Shown here: positions 55,625 through 64,000 of the stretch, piece after piece
How the letters are laid out: every line of letters begins with the position of its first letter
Position numbering within the stretch: position 1 is the stretch's first letter
Origin: CBDCWQ01 sp965223435
Lineage (GTDB): Bacteria; Myxococcota; Kuafuiibacteriia; Kuafuiibacteriales; Kuafuiibacteriaceae
Reading direction: 5' to 3'
DNA length: 64,000 bases
Assembly: GCA_965223435.1 (NCBI GenBank)
Contig: CBDCWQ010000021.1
Span: 248,001-312,000 of the forward strand
The notes under the pieces: generated by a model
Database searches by the model: none
What the model was told of the DNA's origin: nothing
What the model saw: the letters and a program-made list of their open reading frames with translations, nothing else
Translations under genes and position numbers: made by a program

Positions 55625-56404
55625 ATGCATGCTTGGTCCCCACCCGAATACAGTGACGACGTGATAGCGGGTCGTTGGCGCGTCTTTCAACGCCGCGTTG
55701 GCCATAGGTATTCGGTCGATGACGTTGCGACCGCTTGGGAAGCGTGCCGCACCACAAAGTCGCCAGCGAGAATTCTCGACCTCGGATGCGGTGTTGGTTC
55801 GGTCCTCTTGATGACCGCCTATCGTCATCAAAACGCGGAGTGTTTCGGTGTGGAGGCTCAGGACATCTCTTATCGTCTCGCGTTGTCAAACGTTCTTCGC
55901 AATCAATTGTCAGAGCGCATCACGGTCCTACGTGGGGACATTCGTAACGGTCCTCTCCTGTCTTCCCTCGGAAAATTTGATCTGGTGACCGGGACGCCTC
56001 CCTATAAGACGCCGCGCGAAGGCACTCTGCCGGCCGATAGCCAAAGGGCTCACGCCCGGTTTGAACTCCGCGGTGGTGTTGACGCATACCTTCAGGCGGC
56101 GTCGCAAGTGATCCACTCCCACGGTGTCTTTGTGCTGTGCGCTGTTCATGGCCACGCAAAACGGATCAAAGAGGCCTCCGCGGTCGCCGGGTTGACGGTG
56201 GTGACGAGGCGGGATGTTGTTCCCAGAGTAGGAAAGCCTCCCCTCTTTTCGGTGTGGACGTTTCGGGTACGCGGAGGTCAGTCGTCGTTCGGGGGCGGGC
56301 CCCGACGGCTTCCCACCTGGAACGTCCGGACCCATTCCGGCGTTCGGACCTTACGCTCGCAAATCATCCGGCGTTATTTCGGGATAACCGGTCTGGGGTC
56401 TTGA
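55625..56404 (+). CDS. TrmN6-like tRNA/DNA N6-adenine methyltransferase
   Basis: 259 aa. Opens MHAWSPPEYSDDVIAGRWRVFQ with RVGHRYSVDDV, then the SAM-binding motif ILDLGCGVGSVLL, the acidic loop VEAQ, and the catalytic TPPY (GTPPYKTPREG), a known variant of the NPPY motif of N6-adenine methyltransferases. RFELRGGVDAYLQAA is also typical of the tRNA1(Val) A37 methyltransferase branch (TrmN6/YfiC). It most likely methylates tRNA in the cytoplasm. The ATG at 55625 is chosen because homology begins there; the frame is open further upstream to 55541. It lies 74 bp after copy D. The C-terminal 40 residues are Gly/Arg-rich. Confidence 0.82.
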   Translation: MHAWSPPEYSDDVIAGRWRVFQRRVGHRYSVDDVATAWEACRTTKSPARILDLGCGVGSVLLMTAYRHQNAECFGVEAQDISYRLALSNVLRNQLSERITVLRGDIRNGPLLSSLGKFDLVTGTPPYKTPREGTLPADSQRAHARFELRGGVDAYLQAASQVIHSHGVFVLCAVHGHAKRIKEASAVAGLTVVTRRDVVPRVGKPPLFSVWTFRVRGGQSSFGGGPRRLPTWNVRTHSGVRTLRSQIIRRYFGITGLGS

Positions 56405-57000
56405 GCCCACGGATCCATACGCGTGAGGCGAGGGGAGCCGAGGGGTTCATCCCTCGGCGCTTGGGGTGGCACTTTAGTGCCGAAGAGGTTCCTTTGGGAG
56501 GCTCTGTTCCCCGAAATCTTCTCCATGTTTCGAATCGCATTCTGTATTGCCGATTGAAGCTGTGGATGGGCTCACCGACGCGCCGACATTCTCAAGCACT
56601 TGGCGCATGCCCCCCAAAGACCATCCCGTGGTCTGTGTTACGTCGGAGCGACGGGGCGGTCTCGAACGTGACGGTCGGTCACCAGAAAACCCATAAGCAA
56701 TATTAATTGCGGTATGCGCCATGACTTGTCCCCTCTTTCTGATTGAGCATCGAGCGCCGCATAGAATCGACGCCAGGCCAAAATGAGCGTGTTTACATCT
56801 ATTTGCGTCTATTTGGTTTCGAGAAGATGCCAACATATATTGCGTTAGAGTGCAGTCGTTTGGCGTTGACTCCGGGGTGTCGCCGTGTTCTATTGCCGCG
56901 ATCTATTCAGGCCCCGCATGAGTCGTCTTTGGGGGCCATTCCAGCGCAGAGGGGCCTTATGCGGACCTGGTTTGTACAGACGCACGAGGAAGGATGTACC
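56405..57000. other. Intergenic region upstream of copy E
   Basis: About 600 bp without a supportable gene. Contains the hairpins at 56437-56481 after the methyltransferase, a fairly AT-rich stretch near 56690-56850 (ttaattgcgg, tgtttacatctatttgcg) that could hold the copy E promoter, and GAGGAAGGA just before the ATG at 57001. Short open frames on both strands here look like chance. Confidence 0.45.
56437..56481 (+). terminator. Two adjacent hairpins after the methyltransferase gene
   Basis: GCCGAGGG-gttcat-CCCTCGGC (56437-56458) is a perfect 8-bp stem. GGCACTTTAGTGCC (56468-56481) is a second perfect dyad. There is no T-run, so any terminator is not the classic type, but placement 33 bp after the stop fits transcript ending. 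Confidence 0.5.
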
Positions 57001-60000
57001 ATGAGAGAAGGAGACACTGGTTGCAGAGATCCGCAGCAGAGTCAGGATCTGAAAAGGATGTCGGCGGGCCGGCGTCGGTGGGCGGAGCGGACCTCGTCGC
57101 AACGGCTTCTCGGAGCTCGGATGGTGGTGTCCGCGTCTTGCGTCGTGGCTTCTGCCTTCGTACTCGTCTTCCCTGCTCGCTTGGTTGAGGCCACAGCAAA
57201 GCCTGGTGGCCAAGTGTTTCGAATGGACGTCGACGCTGGATGGTCGCTTTTATCCTTTCCATTCTCCGCCGATTCGCCGCTTGGTGGCGTCTTGCGAATG
57301 CATGGCTTGAGCGTGTGGACCGCCACATCCGCCTACTCTAAAAAGGTTGCTGTCGAACCGGGGGCCGAGCTCAATAGCCATCGTGCGTATTGGGTCTACG
57401 CGAGGGAACGTACAGAGCTGAGCGTGAATGGTGTTCCCGCTGAAACCCAAAGTGTGATGGTGACTGCCGGTTGGAGCGGTCTGGGGGTTACCGAGAGGAC
57501 GCCCAATGCTGACCCGAATATTCTGCGGGTCCTCGAATGGAACGGAAACACGGGAGCGTACCGTCGACTCGGCTTCAACGAGGATCTCGTTCCGGGTCGG
57601 GGGTACTTCATTTATGCGCGCAAAGCAGTGGTGCCTTTCAGCGAGACCTGCATCTCCAAGCGGTGGCGGTTTTTCGACGCGGTTCGTCTCATTGAGCGGT
57701 GTCCCTTTTTCCTCGATTCGAAAGAGATTGTTCGGCGACAGAACTTCACCTCTAAAGGGCAGACCGACTTCGTTGGATCAGGGGGGCGGAACCCGCTGGT
57801 TGTTTTTGGGACCGGAACCGAACGATCGGTGCTGATGGACGGCATCGATACCGACGCCGATTTTGTGATCGCCCAGGATGACCGGGGCAAGTGGCGGGTT
57901 TATGGGGACCCTGCCTCGGTTTTGACTCAGGGTTTGGCTGCACCTGCGAGCGTCCGAATCGCAATCGCGGGAACCTATGTTCCGGTCCAGGCCACACACT
58001 ACGAAGGCGCGCACCGCCAACCGCCCCAGGCTGCCATCATTCAACTTGCGGGGTTGGTGCAATTTCTAGACGGACGTATGCCTAACACTTTTCAGGTGAC
58101 CACTGCGTCCCAACAGCCTGTGCCAAGCCATATCGTTGAGGCGTTGAACGCTCGATTCTTTTCCTTGGTGCCTACCGAGGGTGTCGCTGTCAACGGGCAC
58201 GAGACGATCGGCGACCAAGCCGAGTTGCCGCCGCTCGACTCCGGGTGGCCCGCGGTCCACGTGATCGGGGGCTTTACCCCGACCGTTTATGCTTCTGAGC
58301 ACACGATTCAAGGATGGGTCGCGGACACCCACGTTGAAAGTCTCTGGCTGCGGGCCCATCCCGACTTGCCACTTGAGCCGCTTGAAGTGTTCGATGCCCA
58401 CTTCGCGCACACGGTTGCACTGCAAGAGGGAGACAACGTCTTTGAGCTTTTGGTTCGTGACTTTTCGGGGAACGAAACGACCAACCGCATCGTCATTCAA
58501 CATCGATCATCGCTGGCAGCATTCAAGGTCCCCTTGTCCCCATCTCATCTTTTCGCGACGGTTGATGCCCCAATGGTCAGCCTCCGCTGGCGCGCCCCAC
58601 GGCTCTTCGAGGACGGTTCCGCGATCCCTGACGGGGTTACGCTTTCCTATCAAGTGTTCCGCGATGAAACACCTTTGGAGCGTCTTCGTGCTGCTGGATT
58701 CTATGAGGACGTCGCGGAAGTCCGCGGTGCGGCGTACCGTTACTACGTCACCGCCGCGGTACAAGGGCAGGGGGGAAGGGGCCAGGCCTCCCAGCCCTCC
58801 GATATCCTGAACGTAGAGGTCCATGAATCACGGGCTGTTCCTGCTGCAGGTGCGTTCGGGCCCCCACGTTTTGTCACCGACAGACGGGGCCGTGTTCGAC
58901 GACCGCAGGTCGCGTTGAGCGCCTCAGAACGGACGACCGTGGCTCATCTGGCCTACATCATTCAGACCGAAAAGAGCGCAGGCGAGCAAATCGTCTACGC
59001 CCAGAGCAAAAAAGCCGGAATGGCCGGGACTTTTGGCGCGGACCAGATCCTCGTGTCGGTTCCTGCTGGTCACCAGGTGTCAGATTTGGTGCTCTCGGCC
59101 CAAGAGAACCAGGTTTTTTTGGCGTGGTTTGAAAAAGCGCCTGAGGGGACTACAAATGAGGGTGAAACTCGTCTTTACATGCGCGTGAGCAACGATGGCG
59201 GTTTGTCTTTTTCGGAGACAACGCTCCTCGGCGAACCCTCAGTATGGAAACGCGGGCTGGATGCGGCCTACGACAAGAATGGACAGCACCACCTGGTCTG
59301 GGGTGAAGCCAACAAAGTTTATTACCTGAAAGACTTCGCGGGGGAGCCGTCCAACGTTTTCGACGTCGAGCGGCGGGTGCCGGACCACAAAACGATTTAC
59401 TACAAAGCCCTCTATCCCCGGGTCAACGGCGCGTGCCGCTGTGAAGATTGCTGGTGCGAGGAATCGTACACTCAAAACGATGGGGTCGAACGTGACCCAG
59501 CCATCGCCGGCACAAGAGCAGCGAGCTCCGAGGTGGGGACCTTCGTGGTTCGAACCGAGCAAGCTTACGTGTACGAGCCCGCCCTCCACGTGAGTGACGA
59601 AGCCATTACGATTGTTGGTCGCCAACGTCGCTTGTGGGACAACAAGCCTGTCGAGAATAGGCTTTGGCATGCCATGCTTAAGAATCCCATCTATGTCGAT
59701 CCGGAGGAAAGCGTCCTCCATGAAGGACGCCGCATTCGACCGACCGTTGGCTGGGGCAAAGTATGGAAACATAGCTATGAGGCGGGAGACGAGGCCAAGT
59801 GGAACGCGCTAGGGCCCCACAGCCAGTACCGGTACCAGGGGCGCTGGCACGAGGGCGATCTGATCAAAGTCGCCCAACGGCCCTTGACGCCAGGTGCCTG
59901 GGCCCAAGAGGGGTGGCAGCAGGGTGCATGGCAAAACGGCGTAAACCAGAAGTGGCGGATTTCGGTTGTGGCATCCATAAACGACCCCTCGCGGGACGAC

Positions 60001-63000
60001 ATGCCTTCCCATCCTACGATCTACACCGACTCCGAAGGTGTTTTGCTCGTCGCGTATGAAAATGGCACCTCACAAGACCCCAACGCTTTAGGATACAACA
60101 CGGTTTTTGTGCAGCGCTCTACGGACGGAGGTCAGCGGTGGTCCGTTCCCGAGGTGGCGGGGACCGGATACATGCCGCAGCTTGCGGTGACCCAAGACCA
60201 TGCCCGCGCGCTCGTCTATTACTCAGCCGAAGTCGACGGCGTGGGTGCGATTCGTGTTGTTCGGAGTGCCGCCGAGGACCACACGTGGACCGCACCGAAG
60301 AGGCTCAGTGAACAGGCGGCGACACCCATTCATTGGAAGAGCCATGGCAAAGACGGTGGTCCGCTCCGGGGCGTACCGGCGCTTGCGGCCTACGATGAAC
60401 TTCTGATGGCCGCTTGGGTCGAAAACGCAGATTCTCCCGATCGCGGCGAAGGCGTTGTGATTTCGAGGGCGTCCCGCCTCACGACCATTGATGGCTACCA
60501 CATCACCAGCCCCCAGGAGCTCATCTCAAACAAGAGCGCCCGATACGCGGTGACCGCAGTCAATAAGTACCACATGACCGTCGACATCGATACGTCGGTT
60601 GAGGTTCGCGCAGAAACCGGAGGGGGCTCGCGAGGGATGACCTCAAGCATCGCAACGGTCTTGGCTCCAGACCCAGACCCAGCCCCAGACCCAGACCCGT
60701 CCAAAAGCAGTAAGAGCCTGGCCCCTTTGGCCGGTGCCGAAGCCGTGGCGTTGGCGACGGCGGTCTCTGTGCCCCAGACGGTTCAGGTTTCTTTAAAGTC
60801 GGGCCAAAGCACGTTCTGGGCATCTTGGGAGGGCGAGCGTGTGGCCTTGAGCGTTCGGGGGCCTGGCAGCGACACCACACGCGTAGAGGCCACCTTGAAG
60901 CTCCTTGCGCCGAATGCACGAGGAAACTACGACCGTGCGTTGACCGCACGGGACCGCATGCTGATCGCAAGCGCCCCCGGAACGAATGACAACCACGTAT
61001 ACCAAGTAGAGTACGAGCCCGATGTCGAAAATGGAGAGGCTCAGGTGAGCATCGACGAGATCCTCGATCCCGATCTTTGGGAGAAACCGCTGTACCAAGA
61101 TGCGAAACATCTTGCTGGTTTTCAACGAGTCTGGGCCTACACGCAGGGCATTACGCTGGCGCAGCTTTCGAAATCGAACCAAGCAGCGGAACAGGCCCTG
61201 GCCCCAGGGCTTGCTCGATTTCTGTGCGACCACGCGGTCACCGGCCATGCCCGTGACGGAACAACGGTGATCAAAGGCTGGCCCTTCTCTTGGAACACCG
61301 ACGGCGACGACTGGCAAGACGCGCGCTTGGTCACCGGCGCCAATGCGTGGGCGATACAAGGGTTGGGTGTCTTCTTGTCATCCGATGCCTTCAAACAAGT
61401 GCATACCAAGGCCGAGCGCGACAAACTGCGGCGCTGCTACAAACAAGCCCTCTGGGGATTGGCTGAACATCGACGTGACGTCCAGGCTAAGAATGGGCAG
61501 GTCCATAGCCTGATGACCGCGGGGTGGACGGTCCGAGGTCTTGAGGCCGCAGATCATCCCCAAAGCCTGGTAGGTCGGCAGGGAGCGTCCCTCGCGGACT
61601 CCGAGAGCGAACGATGGGCCTACTACTCGGTCCTGGATGCGGTGGGTTACGCCACGTTGAACGCCGAACGGCCTCCCGCGATCAAACGGTGGCGCGAAGA
61701 TCTCGGGAGCGGGGCCCGCTCGGATGTCGAGCCCAAGCTTATCGAAGATCCCGAAGACTTCCGGCTCTTAAAGGCGCGCGTGAAGGCCCGAAACGTTGTT
61801 ACCGAACACAATCTCGATACGCTCAGTGTGTTGAACCACGCTCTGAAGAATCAAGAAGCGCTGGGTCTCAAAGATGTTTCGGACCTTGAGGCTTGGCGCA
61901 ACGCGCTTCGGGATGGCATCTTCATTCTTCTGTGGGACGATTCGGGATGGCGCGCAGATCTCGAGGCGACGCTGGCGAAGCATACGCTTGGCCCAAAAAA
62001 GCGAAGTCACATCGAAGCTGCGCTCGAAGCCAACAATCTCGGCCGAATGGTCACGGGCGGCACCCTACACGACGCCCCCGAGGCCTCCCAGCTGATTCCC
62101 AGCGAGCATGTCGCCATCGACAACTGCAGCTGGTTGGCGCTGTCTGTTGACTACGACAGTCTTCCACCGGAGTTTATCCGGCGCCTTTCCGCGTGCCTCC
62201 AGTACACACACCTTCAGTTCGCGAAGTCTTTGGCATTTGCTTCCAAACAGTACTACGGGACCCACTACTTCCAGAATGCGTTCCGCGACCCTTATATCGA
62301 TCCCAGCGAATTACAGGAGGCTTCCTTCCATTTGGAAGCTACGACGGGCCTGATCCTCGGCCTTCTGTTTTTCGCGGACGCCCGGCCTGAAGATCTACGG
62401 GCGGCGGAGTTTAGGGACGAGGCGTTGAGTCTGTGGGCCGGGGTTCAAACCTTTGTGCGAGACCATGGCTTCCCTTATTCGAGCCAGCGCATTCAAGATC
62501 TGTCTACGCTGCTTTCGTCGAGTACGGCCATTGTTTGGTTTATTGATGTGTATCGGCATCTGGAGCACACCGAGGCCGCGGTAGACCGACCGCTTCATCA
62601 CTACGCGCGTGATGTAGACGATGCGGCCATCGCCGTTTGGCGCGAACAAGCGTTTTTATCGCTCTATCCACCGGTCGAGTCACTGTCGCAACCGTCATCC
62701 GAATCGGAGGCGAGCGAGTTGTCTCCAAGCGAGCCCCAGCCAGGTCGACTGATGGTCTCGGGGTATGACGGCGACGGGCCGTACACGCGGGTTCAGGATC
62801 AAGCCCTAGGCATTGTCGCAGCGGTCAACCACGAGCGCTTCGATGTCGCCGATCGGTGGGTTGAGGGCTTGTTGTCCTTGGCGCAGTCGATCCCCGAGGA
62901 TCCGAATCCTCTGCGTTCGTTCCCTCTCTCGGTGCGGACGGACACGCGGGTGCCCCTGTCGGATGCGGCTTCGGATGTCGGCGTCCAGATGGTATCGGTT

Positions 63001-64000
63001 TATGCCCTGGCCTGGTTTTTGAATCACCACCCAGCCCCGCCCAGCGACCTGGCCTCCCGAACGAAGAAGGCTATTGTGCAGGTGCTGGAGACGGTGCGTG
63101 GGCATCAAGTATCTGTTGTCGACGGGCTGACCTTCTATTCCCAGGCTCCTGCCTCCGCCGTACTTCAGCCGGTGGCGTACAGCGACGACAATGTCTTCGC
63201 CTACTTTGCGCTTCTAGAGGCCGCCCAAACGCTTTTGGCGGAGGGTGAAGTTCAGCAAGCGGATGCCTACCTGGCCCAAGCAAGCCTATTGCGCGAAACC
63301 CTTCTGACTTCGTTTTGGGACGAGGAGACCGAAAGTCCTTATGTCGCGATCCCGCCCAATGCCCAAGACTCTTTGAGCGCCCATGCACCGAATGTCATGG
63401 CCATGTATGCGATTTTTGCCGCGTCGGCAGGAGAACGGACCAAAACCGAACGCACACTCGAGCGTGTTCGGGACGAGGAAGCATCCTACACCGACACCCT
63501 GTGGGGGCATCTCGCTGCGTCTCGATTTGACCCACGAAAGGCGTGGGTTGCGTCCCTTCAGCTTGAGGCCCTGGTCGATGAACGACCGCGGGTGCGTTCC
63601 GGGATGCATACCTCTGTTTTTCTGGCTGGTCTCATCGCGGACCGACCCAGCGGGGCGTGGGGCATGGGTGCCCCCTATCGTCCGGTTCAAAACCATGAGT
63701 TCTTCGCCACCCAAAAAGCGCTCACCCGCCGATTCGCGGAGGCTGTAGGCGCCCTGGTGGTTTCGGACGATCATGATCACGTTTTCGATCACCTCCTGAC
63801 CGAGCTCAGTCAGATTCGCTTTCTCCAAGACGGATTGGCCCAAGGTTGGGCGCCTAGGGCTTGGCTTGCGCATTCTTCGGGTCGCTTCGAAACGGAGCGA
63901 CCCCGGCAGGTGGTCTCAGAGCTTCTCGATGTCTGCACCCTCGAAGACTCCGTGAAAAAAGCAGTGAGCGTCTATGTGGGGACGTCTTGCGAGATCGTGT
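57001..64000 (+). CDS. Giant-family copy E, intact to the right edge (partial)
   Basis: At least 2333 residues with no stop. The ATG at 57001 follows GAGGAAGGA; the signal helix is at about 41-60 (MVVSASCVVASAFVLVFPAR), so the ATG at 57121 is an alternative. In order: GW module (GWSLLSFPF near 80, GRGYFIYA near 200); Ig-like domain (about 425-500); FnIII-like (520-610); propeller region (about 634-1160) with CRCEDCWCEE (813-822) and Asp-box STDGGQRWSV (near 1041); a Pro-Asp linker (near 1223); toroid 1 (about 1375-1855) with VTGANAWAIQG, VVTEHNLDTLSV, AIDNCSWLALS and FHLEATTGLILGL; toroid 2 (about 1930-2160). The window ends at VYVGTSCEIV, equal to GLSCE in copies A and C, so the HTH-like and variable end lie outside. 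Confidence 0.85.
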   Translation, partial: MREGDTGCRDPQQSQDLKRMSAGRRRWAERTSSQRLLGARMVVSASCVVASAFVLVFPARLVEATAKPGGQVFRMDVDAGWSLLSFPFSADSPLGGVLRMHGLSVWTATSAYSKKVAVEPGAELNSHRAYWVYARERTELSVNGVPAETQSVMVTAGWSGLGVTERTPNADPNILRVLEWNGNTGAYRRLGFNEDLVPGRGYFIYARKAVVPFSETCISKRWRFFDAVRLIERCPFFLDSKEIVRRQNFTSKGQTDFVGSGGRNPLVVFGTGTERSVLMDGIDTDADFVIAQDDRGKWRVYGDPASVLTQGLAAPASVRIAIAGTYVPVQATHYEGAHRQPPQAAIIQLAGLVQFLDGRMPNTFQVTTASQQPVPSHIVEALNARFFSLVPTEGVAVNGHETIGDQAELPPLDSGWPAVHVIGGFTPTVYASEHTIQGWVADTHVESLWLRAHPDLPLEPLEVFDAHFAHTVALQEGDNVFELLVRDFSGNETTNRIVIQHRSSLAAFKVPLSPSHLFATVDAPMVSLRWRAPRLFEDGSAIPDGVTLSYQVFRDETPLERLRAAGFYEDVAEVRGAAYRYYVTAAVQGQGGRGQASQPSDILNVEVHESRAVPAAGAFGPPRFVTDRRGRVRRPQVALSASERTTVAHLAYIIQTEKSAGEQIVYAQSKKAGMAGTFGADQILVSVPAGHQVSDLVLSAQENQVFLAWFEKAPEGTTNEGETRLYMRVSNDGGLSFSETTLLGEPSVWKRGLDAAYDKNGQHHLVWGEANKVYYLKDFAGEPSNVFDVERRVPDHKTIYYKALYPRVNGACRCEDCWCEESYTQNDGVERDPAIAGTRAASSEVGTFVVRTEQAYVYEPALHVSDEAITIVGRQRRLWDNKPVENRLWHAMLKNPIYVDPEESVLHEGRRIRPTVGWGKVWKHSYEAGDEAKWNALGPHSQYRYQGRWHEGDLIKVAQRPLTPGAWAQEGWQQGAWQNGVNQKWRISVVASINDPSRDDMPSHPTIYTDSEGVLLVAYENGTSQDPNALGYNTVFVQRSTDGGQRWSVPEVAGTGYMPQLAVTQDHARALVYYSAEVDGVGAIRVVRSAAEDHTWTAPKRLSEQAATPIHWKSHGKDGGPLRGVPALAAYDELLMAAWVENADSPDRGEGVVISRASRLTTIDGYHITSPQELISNKSARYAVTAVNKYHMTVDIDTSVEVRAETGGGSRGMTSSIATVLAPDPDPAPDPDPSKSSKSLAPLAGAEAVALATAVSVPQTVQVSLKSGQSTFWASWEGERVALSVRGPGSDTTRVEATLKLLAPNARGNYDRALTARDRMLIASAPGTNDNHVYQVEYEPDVENGEAQVSIDEILDPDLWEKPLYQDAKHLAGFQRVWAYTQGITLAQLSKSNQAAEQALAPGLARFLCDHAVTGHARDGTTVIKGWPFSWNTDGDDWQDARLVTGANAWAIQGLGVFLSSDAFKQVHTKAERDKLRRCYKQALWGLAEHRRDVQAKNGQVHSLMTAGWTVRGLEAADHPQSLVGRQGASLADSESERWAYYSVLDAVGYATLNAERPPAIKRWREDLGSGARSDVEPKLIEDPEDFRLLKARVKARNVVTEHNLDTLSVLNHALKNQEALGLKDVSDLEAWRNALRDGIFILLWDDSGWRADLEATLAKHTLGPKKRSHIEAALEANNLGRMVTGGTLHDAPEASQLIPSEHVAIDNCSWLALSVDYDSLPPEFIRRLSACLQYTHLQFAKSLAFASKQYYGTHYFQNAFRDPYIDPSELQEASFHLEATTGLILGLLFFADARPEDLRAAEFRDEALSLWAGVQTFVRDHGFPYSSQRIQDLSTLLSSSTAIVWFIDVYRHLEHTEAAVDRPLHHYARDVDDAAIAVWREQAFLSLYPPVESLSQPSSESEASELSPSEPQPGRLMVSGYDGDGPYTRVQDQALGIVAAVNHERFDVADRWVEGLLSLAQSIPEDPNPLRSFPLSVRTDTRVPLSDAASDVGVQMVSVYALAWFLNHHPAPPSDLASRTKKAIVQVLETVRGHQVSVVDGLTFYSQAPASAVLQPVAYSDDNVFAYFALLEAAQTLLAEGEVQQADAYLAQASLLRETLLTSFWDEETESPYVAIPPNAQDSLSAHAPNVMAMYAIFAASAGERTKTERTLERVRDEEASYTDTLWGHLAASRFDPRKAWVASLQLEALVDERPRVRSGMHTSVFLAGLIADRPSGAWGMGAPYRPVQNHEFFATQKALTRRFAEAVGALVVSDDHDHVFDHLLTELSQIRFLQDGLAQGWAPRAWLAHSSGRFETERPRQVVSELLDVCTLEDSVKKAVSVYVGTSCEIV

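Noticed and set aside
56474..56836. 121-codon minus-strand frame between the methyltransferase and copy E
   Set aside because: No motif, no supporting start site, and it crosses the hairpin region; treated as chance.

Overview
The window looks like chromosome of a GC-rich, Gram-negative bacterium of the broad deltaproteobacterial / Myxococcota-Bradymonadota type. This is inferred from lipoprotein signal peptides, a LysM/BON protein, alanine racemase, secreted beta-helix proteins with a C-terminal Cys + membrane segment + Arg tail, and very large multidomain exoproteins. No rRNA, tRNA or CRISPR array was seen.

Layout. 1-1254 (minus): the start of a DUF1062 protein and a frameshifted, truncated CorA remnant. 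1357-5656 (plus): LysM/BON protein, alanine racemase, a 150-bp palindromic repeat that supplies the first codons of a small secreted protein, and a rhomboid protease. 5746-9830 (plus): two tandemly duplicated secreted beta-helix proteins. 9891-13610 (minus): a LamG-G8-beta-helix lipoprotein with an 18-bp coding tandem repeat. From 13842 to the right edge the window is dominated by five copies (A-E) of one family of giant exported proteins.

The giant family. The shared chassis is: signal peptide, a 'GW.LLS' module, Ig-like and FnIII-like domains, a sialidase-like propeller region with a Cys-rich CxCxxCWCEE motif, two alpha/alpha-toroid regions, a conserved helical segment and an HTH-like module. 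The parts after or within it differ. A (13842-22000, minus) carries a subtilisin S8 domain where toroid 2 should be. B (22844-28894, minus) ends in about eight winged-helix-like repeats. C (29555-43447, plus, 4630 aa, intact) ends in a reprolysin-like zinc protease plus LamG. D (48607-55551, plus) ends in two HExxH...E metallopeptidase-like domains. E (57001 to beyond 64000, plus) is open to the edge, so its variable end is not visible. A, B and D are broken by frameshifts, a stop codon and internal deletions. C and E are intact over 14 kb and 7 kb, which argues that the lesions are real decay and not poor sequence.

Between the copies lie a nucleotidyltransferase with a 59-aa partner (A/B), a conserved gene cleanly split by a 2608-bp serine-recombinase element, a TauE/SafE permease with a divergent frameshifted LysR gene (C/D), and a TrmN6-like methyltransferase (D/E). 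The picture is a surface/secreted protein locus that grows by duplication and C-terminal domain exchange, with broken copies kept beside intact ones. Predation, polymer degradation or contact-dependent competition are possible roles, but none is shown by the sequence.
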